Made by a program: the position numbers and the translations under genes
Assembly: GCA_035362335.1 (NCBI GenBank)
Contig: DAOSDL010000025.1
Location: forward strand, 4,616 to 68,615
Origin: JAOSJT01 sp035362335
Lineage (GTDB): Bacteria > Bacteroidota > Ignavibacteria > SZUA-365
Reading direction: 5' to 3'
DNA length: 64,000 bases
In this document: piece by piece, positions 53,542-63,713 of the stretch
Position numbering within the stretch: the first letter of the stretch is position 1
How the letters are laid out: every line of letters begins with the position of its first letter
Notes under the pieces: model-generated
Told to the model about the DNA's origin: nothing
Database searches by the model: none
Seen by the model: only the letters and a program-made list of their open reading frames with translations

Positions 53542-54662
53542 CTCCACAACGTCCCTGTGTGATGATGATTGCCGGCGAAGCGTCCGGCGATCAGTACGGC
53601 GCATTTGTGCTGCGCGAACTCCGTGCGCGCATTCCCGAGGTCGAAGTCTTCGGCATCGGGGGCGACCGCATGGCCGCCGAGGGCATGGAGTTGCTCTTTC
53701 ACACCTCGCAAACCGCGATCATGGGGTTTGTGGAAGTGGTGAAACATGCGGGATTGCTGCGCGACATGTTTCGTCGCTGCACGGCGGAATTGCATGCGCG
53801 CAAACCCTCTGCCGTACTGCTGATCGACTACCCCGGCTTCAATCTCAAATTCGCGCGACGTGTGCGCGCCGCCGGCGGCAAGGTGCTGTACTACATCAGT
53901 CCACAGGTGTGGGCCTGGGGCAAAGGCCGCGCCGAGAAACTGCGCGACCTTGTGGATCATCTCGCGGTGGTGTTTCCCTTCGAAGAGGAACTCTTCCGCG
54001 CCATCGATGTGCCCGTGAGTTTCGTGGGACATCCCCTGCTGGAAATCCTGCCGCAGCTTTCACGTGCGGATTTCCTCGCGGCGCACGGCCTTCCGGATAC
54101 CACACTCCTTGGTCTTTTTCCCGGCTCGCGGCGTCAGGAGGTGGAGCGCCTCCTGCCTCCCATGATCGAAGCAGCGCGGCGCGTGTGTCGGGAGGTGGAT
54201 TGTCTGCCAGTAATCGGCGCGGCCGGCCTGCCCGACGAATTGTACCACCGCTTCCTGCCCGGTGATTGTCCGGTGCGACTGCTTCGCGGCGCCACGCACG
54301 GTTTGATGCAGCACAGCCACACGGCCATCGTGGCCTCGGGCACCGCCACCGTGGAAACGGCCTACTACGGCACGCCCATGGTCATCGTGTACCGTACATC
54401 GTTCCTGAATTACGAGATCGGCAAACGTCTGATCAACATCGACACGATTGGCATGGCGAACATACTCGCGGGCAAGCGCATCGTGCCGGAATTGTTGCAG
54501 GGCGATGTCACTCCGCACTACATCAGCGAGTATGTACTCAAGCTCATGCAGGATAGCGCGTACCGCGAGCACACCATTCAGGAATTGCACGCGGTGAAAC
54601 AGCGCATGGGTACAGCGGGCGCCTCGGCCCGCGTGGCGGAAAAGCTGATTTCCATGATGTGA
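53538..54662 (+). CDS. lpxB: Lipid-A-disaccharide synthase
   Basis: 374-aa GT19 glycosyltransferase joining UDP-diacylglucosamine and lipid X to make the lipid A disaccharide. Motifs: MIAGEASGDQYG at the N-terminus, LIDYPGFNLKFARR, YYISPQVWAWGKGR, and the C-terminal nucleotide site GTATVETAYYGTPMVIVYR. Length is normal. It shows that the organism makes lipopolysaccharide. No other lpx gene is in the window. Confidence 0.95.
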   Translation: MTPQRPCVMMIAGEASGDQYGAFVLRELRARIPEVEVFGIGGDRMAAEGMELLFHTSQTAIMGFVEVVKHAGLLRDMFRRCTAELHARKPSAVLLIDYPGFNLKFARRVRAAGGKVLYYISPQVWAWGKGRAEKLRDLVDHLAVVFPFEEELFRAIDVPVSFVGHPLLEILPQLSRADFLAAHGLPDTTLLGLFPGSRRQEVERLLPPMIEAARRVCREVDCLPVIGAAGLPDELYHRFLPGDCPVRLLRGATHGLMQHSHTAIVASGTATVETAYYGTPMVIVYRTSFLNYEIGKRLINIDTIGMANILAGKRIVPELLQGDVTPHYISEYVLKLMQDSAYREHTIQELHAVKQRMGTAGASARVAEKLISMM

Positions 54663-54695
54663 TTCCGGGAAGGATTCCCACTCCCCCGTCAGTCC

Positions 54696-55649
54696 TCAAC
54701 GACCGAGCATTTCTCCCACGGCAAGACTGTAGCCGCGCAGGAACGCTTCGATATCCATGTCCAGCCGACCTTCCTGCTGCACGTGCCGCAGCGCCACACT
54801 TCCCCTGCCACATTGCACCAGCACCATTCCGTCCGTGCGGAGCAGCTCGCCCGCACTCCCGGCGGAACTCTCCTCCACCACATCACAGCGATGCACTTTC
54901 AGCAAGCGGCCGTTGTGCGTGGTCCATGCGGCGGGATACGGACTGAGCCCTCGCACGAGATTGTGCACCTCGGCTGCTGTCCGCGTCCAGTCGATGCGGC
55001 AGGTTTCGCGCGTGATCTTCGGCGCGGGAGTTGCTGCGGTGTCATCCTGTGGGAGGGCTACCGCTTCGCCGCGTTGAATCAGGCGCACGGTGCGCAGCAC
55101 CACATCGGCGCCGAGTACGGACAGGGCGTCGTGCAATTCGCCTGCGGTCATGTCTTCGGGAAGCGGGAGGCGTTCCTGAAGAATGATGTTGCCGGTGTCC
55201 ACCACCTTGCGCAGAAAAAACGTGGTCACGCCGCTCTCCCGTTCGCCATTGATCAGCGCCCACTGTATCGGGGCGGCGCCGCGGTACTTGGGCAATAGCG
55301 ATGCATGCAGATTGAAACTTCCGAGCGAGGGCAGGGAAAAGATGCGTTCGGGCAGAATGCGGAATGCCACCACCACCGCCAGTTCGGGCGAGAACGCGGC
55401 GAGCGCGTCGTGAAAAGTGTCGTCTTTCAGGGATTCGGGCTGCAATACGGGAATGCCCCTGCGCAGCGCTTCCTCCTTCACCGCCGTGGGACTCATGCGC
55501 TGTCCGCGTCCACGCGGTTTGTCGGGCGCCGTCACTACCACCACAGGTGTGTGCCCGGCCTCACAGAGCGCGGCGAGCGAAGGCACGGCGAAATCCGGCG
55601 TGCCCATGAATGCGATTCTGGGAAAAGATTCAGTCCACGATGTCGACAT
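54696..55649 (-). CDS. fmt: Methionyl-tRNA formyltransferase
   Basis: 317-aa enzyme that formylates initiator Met-tRNA using 10-formyltetrahydrofolate. The N-terminal catalytic domain has AFMGTPDFAVPSL, NLHASLLPKYRGAAPIQWA (catalytic Asn/His) and the Asp region RKVVDTGNIILQ. The C-terminal OB-fold domain (about 215-317) binds the tRNA. It overlaps the end of def by 20 nt, the common def-fmt arrangement. Confidence 0.96.
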   Translation of the reverse strand: MSTSWTESFPRIAFMGTPDFAVPSLAALCEAGHTPVVVVTAPDKPRGRGQRMSPTAVKEEALRRGIPVLQPESLKDDTFHDALAAFSPELAVVVAFRILPERIFSLPSLGSFNLHASLLPKYRGAAPIQWALINGERESGVTTFFLRKVVDTGNIILQERLPLPEDMTAGELHDALSVLGADVVLRTVRLIQRGEAVALPQDDTAATPAPKITRETCRIDWTRTAAEVHNLVRGLSPYPAAWTTHNGRLLKVHRCDVVEESSAGSAGELLRTDGMVLVQCGRGSVALRHVQQEGRLDMDIEAFLRGYSLAVGEMLGR

Positions 55650-56190
55650 GACGCGCCATGCGGTAATCGGCTTTTTCTTCGCCGCTGCGAATGCGCTTGA
55701 GCACCGGCATCACCAGGCGCTTGCGCAAGCCGCGCAGGTAATCGGTGAAAAACACGCCTTGCAGGTGATCGTATTCGTGCTGAATCACTCGCGCAAGAAA
55801 ATCCCCGGCGAGCAGTTCCTTTTCCTCGAAGTTGGCATCGCGAAAGAGAATGCGCAGACGTTCGGGACGCAGCACCTCTTCGCGCACATTGGGAATACTG
55901 AGGCAGCCCTCCTCTATCGGAATATCGTCGCCATCGAAATCGGTGATCACGGGATTGATCATCACGATGGGAGATTGATCGGCGAAATCCTCCATCACCG
56001 AGAGATCGACCACAAACAGCGATTGCCCCACGCCCACCTGATTGGCGGCGAGACCGACGCCGTTGGCCGTGTGCATGGTTTCGAACATGTCGAGAATCAA
56101 CTGCGTCAATTCAGGCGACGGGCCCGTCACCTCACGGGTTTCCTCGCGCAGCACGCGCGCATCGTACGGATAGATCGGGAGAATGGCCAT
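55630..56190 (-). CDS. def: Peptide deformylase
   Basis: 186-aa metalloprotease that removes the formyl group from new proteins. All three motifs are intact: GVGLAANQVG, EEGCLSIP (metal Cys) and QHEYDHLQG (metal histidines and catalytic Glu). The start at 56190 (MAILPIYPYD) is the family start; the open frame further upstream is antisense to the SDR gene. It is divergent from that gene by 99 nt. Confidence 0.96.
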   Translation of the reverse strand: MAILPIYPYDARVLREETREVTGPSPELTQLILDMFETMHTANGVGLAANQVGVGQSLFVVDLSVMEDFADQSPIVMINPVITDFDGDDIPIEEGCLSIPNVREEVLRPERLRILFRDANFEEKELLAGDFLARVIQHEYDHLQGVFFTDYLRGLRKRLVMPVLKRIRSGEEKADYRMARHVDIVD

Positions 56191-56289
56191 GGGTGCATCC
56201 AGCAAGAAATCAACATTGGCGCGGGGCGGGAAAACCCGTACTTTGCCGTGACCAATAAGATAACCACGAATCAGCAGAGGATAAAGACC

Positions 56290-57081
56290 ATGGATATGGA
56301 ATTGCACGGCAAGCGCGCATTTGTTGCCGGTTCGAGCGACGGCATTGGCCGTGCTGTTGCCGAGGCTCTCATCGCCGAGGGCTGCGATGTGCTGCTCTGC
56401 GCGCGCAACGAGCAAAAGCTCGCCGCTCTGGCTGCGACACTGCGTTCGCCCGAGGGTGCACGTATCGAATGCGTCGCCGCCGACCTCGACAACGCCGCCG
56501 ACATCACTCGCGCCACCGATGCCGCAATGAACATGTTCGGTGGTGTGGATATACTTGTGACGAACAACGGTGGTCCCAATCCCGGCGACTTCCTTTCCAT
56601 GAGCGAGGAGCAATGGCTCGCAGGATACAATCGCACCTTGATGAGCGCGGTGCGGCTCATCCGCGCGTTTCTGCCCGGCATGGTCGAACGCGGCTTCGGT
56701 CGCGTGCTGAACATCACCAGCATTTCAGTCAAGCAGCCCATACAGCGTCTGCTTCTTTCCAACACCTTCCGCGCCGGCGTGACCGGCATGGCAAAAACGC
56801 TGTCGGACGAGGTATCGCGCTTCGGTGTCACGGTCAACAACATCGCGCCGGGGTACATCCGCACAGGGCGGCAGACGCAGTTGTTTACCGATCGCGCGCA
56901 GAAAGCCGGAGTGAGCGTGGAGGACATCCGCGATCAGGTCACTGCCGGAATTCCGATGGGCCGTATCGGTAATCCGGAAGAGGTGGCGAATCTCGCGGTG
57001 TTTCTCGCCAGTCCACGCGCCTCGTACATCACCGGCAGCACCATTACCGTGGACGGCGGGCTGCATCGCGGATTGCTCTGA
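56290..57081 (+). CDS. SDR family oxidoreductase lacking the classical YxxxK
   Basis: 263-aa short-chain dehydrogenase/reductase. The cofactor motif GSSDGIGRAVAEAL, structural NNGGPNPGD (NNAG variant) and NNIAPGYIRTGR are present. After the catalytic serine region (NITSISVKQP) the usual YxxxK is replaced by LSNTFRAG, a replacement known in one SDR subfamily, so normal alcohol dehydrogenation cannot be assumed. AGAGG at 56276-56280 supports the start. The C-terminal ITVDGG is typical. Substrate unknown. Confidence 0.88.
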   Translation: MDMELHGKRAFVAGSSDGIGRAVAEALIAEGCDVLLCARNEQKLAALAATLRSPEGARIECVAADLDNAADITRATDAAMNMFGGVDILVTNNGGPNPGDFLSMSEEQWLAGYNRTLMSAVRLIRAFLPGMVERGFGRVLNITSISVKQPIQRLLLSNTFRAGVTGMAKTLSDEVSRFGVTVNNIAPGYIRTGRQTQLFTDRAQKAGVSVEDIRDQVTAGIPMGRIGNPEEVANLAVFLASPRASYITGSTITVDGGLHRGLL

Positions 57082-57239
57082 TCCGTCTCCGTACCGCGGC
57101 GATCTCGGGGGCGCACATTGCCTCGCGCCTGTCTGCGCAGTAAGTTGCGCATCATCAACAGGCGGTCCGCATGGTGTTCGCGCTCGGCATAGCGCTACGA
57201 TTCTCCGCACACTTCTCTCTCCGGACATGGAAGTATGGC

Positions 57240-60200
57240 ATGCTTCGTTGCATGCTGCTGTTTGCGCTTTGCCGCGTCGTGGCGCTGGGACAGGACGCGC
57301 GCACGGAATGCCTGCCCGCTCCAGGTGCGCATTTCATCCGAGCAGCGGACTCCCTCGCCGCGCTTCGGGAATTCGCTCGACTCGACAGTCTGGTGGCCGA
57401 ACTCGCGAGCGACATGTCTGAAGATCGTATCCGGAAGTATGCGGAGGCATGCGAACGGCAGTTGCTGCATGTGGTGAGCGCCGTGCGCGACAGCGCGCAT
57501 CCGCTGTACATCGAAGCGCTGAGCTGCCATGCCGAGGCGCTGTGGCTCGTCGACCGCGATGCCTCCACGCGCGAACTCGAGCAGGCGGTTCGTTTGCTCG
57601 CGCGACTCCCCGATTGCCGGTCCGCATGGTCGGCACGTGTGACGGGCAATCTCGCCTATCAGCTGTTCGAACTTGATCGCATCGATGAATCCATCCGCGG
57701 TTTTGAGCGTTGCATCGCGACGCTGACCGCCCTCGCCGAACCGCCTCCCTCCTTCACGGCCTCGCAGTATCTCTTTCTCGGTCTCGCCTGGCGTAGGTCA
57801 CTGCGCCACGCCGATGCGGAACGCGCCTTCGCCGCAGCCGCCGCGTGGCAGTTGCGCGCGGGCGACAGCATTCGCGCGGCGGAGGCGCTGTCGTGGCTGG
57901 GTGATGCGTTGTACCGTCAACACCGCTTCGAACAAGCCGAAGAGCAGTACCAGCGTGGGATATCCCTGTTGCGCCGCGCCAGCGGAGCGCAGTCCGAGCA
58001 GACGCTGTCCGCGCTGCAAGAACTGGCAACCTTCCACATGTTTCTGGCGCGCTACAACGATGCGTACCGCTTGTTGGCCGAAGTGCTGGACGCAGTCAAT
58101 CGCCCCGGTGCGTCGTACGATCCCATCCTCGTCTTCTTCGCCTACAGCAGCACCGCACAGGTATGCGCCGATCTCGGACGCGATGCCGAGGCCGAGCAGT
58201 ATTTCGCCGAAGCCCGTCATCGCGCCGACGCCATTGCCGAGAGCGACCGACCGATGTACAAGGCCATGGTCACCAACAATACCGCATCCTTTCTCGCCAA
58301 TCGCGAGCGCTACGACGAGGCCTCTGCGCTGGTCGAGGATGCGATGCGTTTGATGGACGCTTCGGGATGGAAGGACGTCGGCCAGTTCAAAGCGCGCGCG
58401 GCCAGTAATCTCGCTTCGATGTACTCCGAGTTGCATCGCCTGGCCGAGGCCGAGACGCTGCTCGTGGGCGCCATCGAGATGTATGAAAAAACCTTCGGTG
58501 CGCAGTCGCCGGAACTCGCGGCACCCGTGAGCAATCTCGGCATGGTGTATCGCGACATGGGGCGGCTCGACGAGGCCGAGCGATGCATACAGCGCGCGCT
58601 GCTCCTTGCCCGCGCCGCGCATGGCGAGGCGCATCCGCTCAGCGCGCGTCTGTTGCGCAATCTCGCTTCGGTGGAACTTGCGCGCGGACAGATTTCGCGT
58701 GCGCTGGATCTCGGCTGCGAAGCGGTGAAGGAACTGCGGCGCTGGTACGATCCGTGGCATGTGGAAATGCTGGATGGCTTGCAACTCATCGCGCGTTGTT
58801 ACGAAGCGGGCGCGAGCGGAGGTGATGTCGTCGCCAACATGAGAGAACTCTTGAGCGGCACCGTGCGGCGTTTGCGGGATTCCTTCGATTTCGAGAGCGA
58901 GGCACGGCAATTGCAGTTGCTCGAACGCTTCGCCGAACGCAATCTCGGAGTGATCGCCCGTTGGGCACTGCGCGACGACGCGCCACCCGAGGCAGCGGAG
59001 CTGCTGTTCGACGCGGCCGTGCAACTCCGTGGCGAGGTGCTTGCCGAGCAAGCCCGCATGCAACGTGCCCTGCGGGGCCGCGAAAGCGAAGCCCGGCTCG
59101 CCGAGGCGCTACACGACACGCGCGAACGCTATGCCGCGCTTGGCGGAAAGGCGCCATCCGAGGAACTCGCGGCGTTGCGCGCGCAGCTGCTGACGCGTAT
59201 CGATTCGCTGGATGCGCTGTTGCGCCGAAGCAGCGCGAATTACGATCGTGGCAGTACCGCGCGCGATGCAGGGTGGCGCGACATTCAGCGTCTGCTGCGT
59301 CGCGACGAATTGCTCGTGCACTATCTCATCGTGCCTTCGGGATACTCCGACAGCACACGTGTCGTGCTGGCCGTGCTGCTCCGCGCCGACAGCGCTCCGC
59401 GTGTGCTGCGTCTCTGTGAGGAAAGCGCGCTCGAACGCGCCATGCTGGCCCCGGTGGGCGGAAGCATGCCGTCGCTGCTGCCGCAAGGCGACCGCATGCG
59501 GCGTATTGCCACATCGATCTGGGATCCGATACTGCGGACGGATTCTTCCTTTACTCGCGCCATCATCATTCCCGATGGCGTGCTGCATCGCGTGGCCTTC
59601 GCCGCGCTGCAGCCCACGTTCGCAAATCCCGCCGAGGTGGTGCTCGACGAACTGGTTGAATTGCGGCAGCTGGTCAGCGCCAAGGATATTCTGCAACGCA
59701 GCCCGGGATTCCGCCTGCGTACCGCTGAAAGCGCGACGCGCTGTGTGCTTGTGGGAAATCCGGAATTCGGCGCCGCGCTTGCCAGCAGTGCGCGCGTGTG
59801 GACCGCATTGCCTGGTACGGCGGAAGAGGTTCGACGCATTGCCGCGCTGTGTGGCGAATATGCCATTCCCGCACGCACGCTCACCGCAAAAGAAGCCGGC
59901 GAACGCGAGGTCAAGCAGCTCTCCGGCGAGCGCACACGCATTCTGCACATTGCGACACACGGATTCTTCTTCCCCGCACCGCGCGAACGCGCGACAGCCA
60001 TAACCTCGGGTATGGAAGCAACGCGCGGTCGCGATGCCTTCCGGGCCGAGCGGCATCCCCTGCTTCGCTCCGGCCTGATACTCGCCGGTGCGAATGCCGC
60101 GTGGACCGGCGCACCCGTGCCTCCGGCGGACGAGGATGGCATTCTCACCGCATTGGAAATCAGCCGCTTGGATTGCGCCTCCTGCGAAGTGGTCACGCTC

Positions 60201-60470
60201 AGCGCCTGCGAAACAGCGCTCGGCGATATCAGCACAGGCGACGGCGTATTCGGACTACAGCGTTCCTTTTTTATCGCGGGAGCGCGGGCGCTGCTCATGA
60301 GTCTGTGGAATGTTTCGGATGCCGCGACGGTGGAATTGATGGACGCGTTTTATCGCGCCTGGTTCGGTGGTGCGGATAAAGTAGAGGCCCTGCGTGCCGC
60401 CCGCCGTCAATTGCGTTCCCGCCATGCCGATCCCGCGGTGTGGGCTCCCTTCATCCTGATCGGCGAGTAA
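57240..60470 (+). CDS. Exported TPR-CHAT caspase-like protein
   Basis: About 1076 aa. MLRCMLLFALCRVVALGQ looks like a signal peptide (an ATG at 57171 is possible). Residues about 80-560 form tetratricopeptide-like helical repeats (for example SWLGDALYRQHRFEQAEEQY and NLGMVYRDMGRLDEAERC). A linker helix follows. The C-terminal CHAT domain (about 760-1076) has the catalytic pair His907 in HIATHGFFF and Cys990 in LSACETALG, so protease activity is plausible. TPR-CHAT proteins act as signal- or defence-linked proteases; a secretion signal points to an envelope role. No partner gene is adjacent. Target unknown. Confidence 0.87.
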   Translation: MLRCMLLFALCRVVALGQDARTECLPAPGAHFIRAADSLAALREFARLDSLVAELASDMSEDRIRKYAEACERQLLHVVSAVRDSAHPLYIEALSCHAEALWLVDRDASTRELEQAVRLLARLPDCRSAWSARVTGNLAYQLFELDRIDESIRGFERCIATLTALAEPPPSFTASQYLFLGLAWRRSLRHADAERAFAAAAAWQLRAGDSIRAAEALSWLGDALYRQHRFEQAEEQYQRGISLLRRASGAQSEQTLSALQELATFHMFLARYNDAYRLLAEVLDAVNRPGASYDPILVFFAYSSTAQVCADLGRDAEAEQYFAEARHRADAIAESDRPMYKAMVTNNTASFLANRERYDEASALVEDAMRLMDASGWKDVGQFKARAASNLASMYSELHRLAEAETLLVGAIEMYEKTFGAQSPELAAPVSNLGMVYRDMGRLDEAERCIQRALLLARAAHGEAHPLSARLLRNLASVELARGQISRALDLGCEAVKELRRWYDPWHVEMLDGLQLIARCYEAGASGGDVVANMRELLSGTVRRLRDSFDFESEARQLQLLERFAERNLGVIARWALRDDAPPEAAELLFDAAVQLRGEVLAEQARMQRALRGRESEARLAEALHDTRERYAALGGKAPSEELAALRAQLLTRIDSLDALLRRSSANYDRGSTARDAGWRDIQRLLRRDELLVHYLIVPSGYSDSTRVVLAVLLRADSAPRVLRLCEESALERAMLAPVGGSMPSLLPQGDRMRRIATSIWDPILRTDSSFTRAIIIPDGVLHRVAFAALQPTFANPAEVVLDELVELRQLVSAKDILQRSPGFRLRTAESATRCVLVGNPEFGAALASSARVWTALPGTAEEVRRIAALCGEYAIPARTLTAKEAGEREVKQLSGERTRILHIATHGFFFPAPRERATAITSGMEATRGRDAFRAERHPLLRSGLILAGANAAWTGAPVPPADEDGILTALEISRLDCASCEVVTLSACETALGDISTGDGVFGLQRSFFIAGARALLMSLWNVSDAATVELMDAFYRAWFGGADKVEALRAARRQLRSRHADPAVWAPFILIGE

Positions 60471-60659
60471 ACGCACATCACCTCGGCGCTGGTTTACGGC
60501 ATGAACTGCACATGAGGTTGTGCGGGGTCACTGGCACTGCGACCGCTTAGCCGCTTCCAGCAAATACCCACAAACGTTCACCTTTTCACCCTTCTCCCCT
60601 TCACTCAACGCCGGGATTCAGCAACGAGCAAGTATCGCACGGCGTGCATCGCAGCGGCA

Positions 60660-63092
60660 TTAAAAATCGTCATCGCCCATATCGCCGCCACGGCGTGTGC
60701 CGCGGTCGCGATCGCTGCGCGCCTGGTTGATGAACCAACGCAGGCTGAGCATCACCACCGGCGCATCCTCGAAGGAGTAGGTGTAGGTCGAGAAATTCGG
60801 ACCAGCGAGGGTGGATTCGCGCTCCGCCGTGCGCAGCACGTCGCTGACATCCAGTGTGAGCGCGAGTTGCCTGTTGAACAGTTCCTGCCGCACGGCGATG
60901 TCTGTGACGAAATACCCTTCCGTGCGTCCCTGAGCCGATACCGACGCGCTGTTGTAGCTGGCATTGATTTGCAGCATGGTGCCAGGAGCGAGCGTGAGCG
61001 TGTTGTTCAATCGCGCATTCCAGGTGAAGCTGCTTTCGGAGAAATCCTGACCACGCATGGCGCCTTCAACGCGGTAATCGAAGAGATTGCCGAGCAGATT
61101 TACATTCCACAGAGCGAGCACGTCGGTGTTGAGCATGAGTTCGAGACCCGTGGAATAATCCCGGCCCACATTTTCGGCACTGCGCAGCGTGATATTGTCG
61201 CGGTAAATGCTGCGCACCAGTTCCACTTTGTTGTGCGTGGAACGATGATACGCTTCCGCCGACAGCAGCGCCTCGCCGATATGCGTTTGATAGCCGAGTT
61301 CATAGCTGTCGATGTACTCGGGTTTGAGATCGGGATTGCCGCGCCGCACGTTGTAGGCATCGATCCAGGTTTCGAAGGGCTCGAGGAACCACCCGCGTGA
61401 ATGTTCGATGCGTCGCGTATACCCCGCCATCAGTTGCCTTGTGGGTGAAAATCCATACGACGCGTGCAGTGTGGGGAAATAGTCCCAATGCTCCAGATCC
61501 GCACTGCCGCCATTCGCGGCAAGCTGCACACGGCGGTCCGTGTGCTCGACGCGCAGACCGGCCTGCAAGCCGAGAGCGCCGAAACTGTTGGCGTACAGCG
61601 AGTACACACCCTGCGTGCGACGCTCATAGGTGGTGCTTCTGTCGAATTGCGCGAGGCGTTCATAGTCACCCAACGCGAGATTGAATTCCGACAGGGAGGT
61701 GATATCGTCCGAGGCGCCGTCGCGCAATTCATAGCCCGCGACAATGCTTCCATCCTCGCTGAACGGCAGCGTATAATCGAGCTTGGCTTCGATCATCCGG
61801 CCCGGACCGTCCTCCGTGGCTCTGCGGCCACTGCTGATTGCGCCGGCGGCATCGAGCAACTCGTCGAGCGACGCTTCCTCGCCTTCGCGGCGGCGGAAGG
61901 AAAACTGCGCGAGCAGCACATGTTTTTCACTGTCGAAACGATGGCGGAATTCGGCATCGGCGCCGAAGAACTCGCCGCTGCGCGTGGAATTTCCTCTGCT
62001 GGTGTAGGGACGCGGAGTCGCAGCGCCCACGGTTTCGAAATACCGCAATGCGGTGCCTCCGCCGTGTGAATGATTGCCGTAGCGGGCCGACAGCGACATG
62101 CGGCTGCTCTCGCTCAAGGGCAGCTCAAGGCCCGCGCGCAGCGACCAGCGCTCACGTTCGCGCGTGCTTGTGCCATCGGAACGAATGGTGGTGAGTTCGC
62201 CAGCGTTGAAAAAGTCCCCCACTTCGCGCTGCGTGCCTTCGTTGTAGCGTTTGTTGTAATCCGCCCCGACAAAGGCCGTGAATCCATCGAAGCGCATGGT
62301 ATACAAACCATCCAGACCGTACTTGTCGTCCCACCCCGCGCCGAGATTCACCATGCCGCTATTGCCGAGTGCGCCCTCCTTTTTCATCACAACGTTGATG
62401 ATGCCCGACATGCCCTCCGGATTGTAGCGCGCGGAGGGATTGGTAATGATTTCGATATTCTCGATGGCGCTGGAGGGAATTTGCTGCAAGGCGTCGGAGG
62501 CATCGAGCACCGAGGGGCGTCCGTCGATCAGCACGGTAAAACTGCCGCTGCCACGCAAACGCACCGAGCCATCGAGATCAACGGTCACCGACGGAACGTT
62601 GCGCAGCACATCCACCGCGGTGCCGGAAGCGGCCGTGAGTTGTCCATCGACACTGATCACCTTCTTGTCGAGCTGATACACCACTGGGGCGCGGCGCGCA
62701 TCGACTTCCACCTCGGCCATTTCGATTGGTTTGAGCACAAGCCGGATATCCCCCACATCCGTCGAGGCCGCGTCTCGTCGCATGGTGATATTCGGGTAAA
62801 TGAAATCGCTGTATCCGATGAAATGGATGACCAGATAGTATTCTCCCGCCGCCACGCCGCCGAGCGTGAAACGGCCCTGGGCATCGGAGATGGTACCCAG
62901 CGCCATGCTGCTGTCCGCCTTGTGATGCAACACCACATTCGCGTAATCGATGGGGCGACCGCTTTGCTCGTCGAGAATGCGTCCGCTCACACTGCCTCCT
63001 TTCGTTGCGCGGACATCCTGCGCCGCAGCGGTTATGGTGAACATGGAGAGGAGTGCGGCAAGGGCAAAGAACGAGAACAAACGCTGGAGCAT
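60660..63092 (-). CDS. Outer-membrane beta-barrel receptor, TonB-dependent type
   Basis: 810-aa outer-membrane protein. The signal peptide ends TITAAAQD. A carboxypeptidase-regulatory-like domain (about 30-110; VSGRILDEQSGRPIDYANVVL), a plug domain (about 130-225; AVDVLRNVPSVTVDLDGSVRLRG and IENIEIITNPSARYNPEG) and a large barrel follow. This build matches the OMP_b-brl_3 group of TonB-dependent receptors, whose ligand is unknown. The barrel ends near VVMLSLRWF, after which comes a 20-residue charged tail (RGGDMGDDDF). The start at 63092 is chosen for the signal peptide. Confidence 0.9.
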   Translation of the reverse strand: MLQRLFSFFALAALLSMFTITAAAQDVRATKGGSVSGRILDEQSGRPIDYANVVLHHKADSSMALGTISDAQGRFTLGGVAAGEYYLVIHFIGYSDFIYPNITMRRDAASTDVGDIRLVLKPIEMAEVEVDARRAPVVYQLDKKVISVDGQLTAASGTAVDVLRNVPSVTVDLDGSVRLRGSGSFTVLIDGRPSVLDASDALQQIPSSAIENIEIITNPSARYNPEGMSGIINVVMKKEGALGNSGMVNLGAGWDDKYGLDGLYTMRFDGFTAFVGADYNKRYNEGTQREVGDFFNAGELTTIRSDGTSTRERERWSLRAGLELPLSESSRMSLSARYGNHSHGGGTALRYFETVGAATPRPYTSRGNSTRSGEFFGADAEFRHRFDSEKHVLLAQFSFRRREGEEASLDELLDAAGAISSGRRATEDGPGRMIEAKLDYTLPFSEDGSIVAGYELRDGASDDITSLSEFNLALGDYERLAQFDRSTTYERRTQGVYSLYANSFGALGLQAGLRVEHTDRRVQLAANGGSADLEHWDYFPTLHASYGFSPTRQLMAGYTRRIEHSRGWFLEPFETWIDAYNVRRGNPDLKPEYIDSYELGYQTHIGEALLSAEAYHRSTHNKVELVRSIYRDNITLRSAENVGRDYSTGLELMLNTDVLALWNVNLLGNLFDYRVEGAMRGQDFSESSFTWNARLNNTLTLAPGTMLQINASYNSASVSAQGRTEGYFVTDIAVRQELFNRQLALTLDVSDVLRTAERESTLAGPNFSTYTYSFEDAPVVMLSLRWFINQARSDRDRGTRRGGDMGDDDF

Positions 63093-63239
63093 GGGAGAAG
63101 CACCTTTGTGAAAACAACGACCATTCATAGCAACACGAAAAAGCGGTGGATCGCTCCCCCGCATTAAATCAATATCCGGATTTTCTCTGATAGATTAATG
63201 CACTTGCTTGCCGATCAGCTGAGCCGAAATCCAGTCAAG

Positions 63240-63700
63240 AAGGAGAGTAGTGAGGTGGGGAGGGTAAGGAGGAGCGGTTAAGGCTGCTTCCCGCTCGAAT
63301 CCTGCTGGCTGGCTGAGTACGTGATACATTTGAAGAGAGCGCGGAGAGCGCGGAGAGCGCCGAGGGCGCGGAGGATGGGTTGAGGTCGCATCCTGCTCAG
63401 ATCATGCCAGCGAGCTGAGTGCGGGATACATTTGAAGAGATGAAAGAGAGCGGAGAGAGCGGAGAGGAATTGTTGAGGGCGCTTCCCGCTCGATCCGTGC
63501 GCCTCGCGGCAATCGAGTCAACGCAAGGGCGCAGCGACGCAAAGCCGCGAACCCTCCGAGCCCTGGGTATGTTCGCGAAGCGCTCTGAGTTCTCTGGGCT
63601 GGCGAAGCCCTGTGTTCGCCAAGCCCTCCGGGTACTCTGTGTTCCCGCGAAGCCACCCTCCTTACTCTCACCACCTCACTACTCTCATTCTTCACTGGAT
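63240..63700. repeat. Dispersed intergenic repeat, copies B and C
   Basis: Copy B (about 63405-63690) matches the 17985-18265 repeat in inverted orientation over almost its whole length. A shorter copy C (about 63240-63400) lies head-to-tail beside it: TGATACATTTGAAGAG near 63320 and GGATACATTTGAAGAG near 63420 are corresponding segments. The region between the receptor gene and the next gene (63093-63713) holds no credible gene; the open frame here is repeat DNA. Confidence 0.8.
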
Positions 63701-63713
63701 TACTCGATTACGC

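Noticed and set aside
55417..56289. Long N-terminal extension of the SDR gene across def
   Set aside because: Antisense to a complete peptide deformylase; the SDR family start and an AGAGG site are at 56276-56290.
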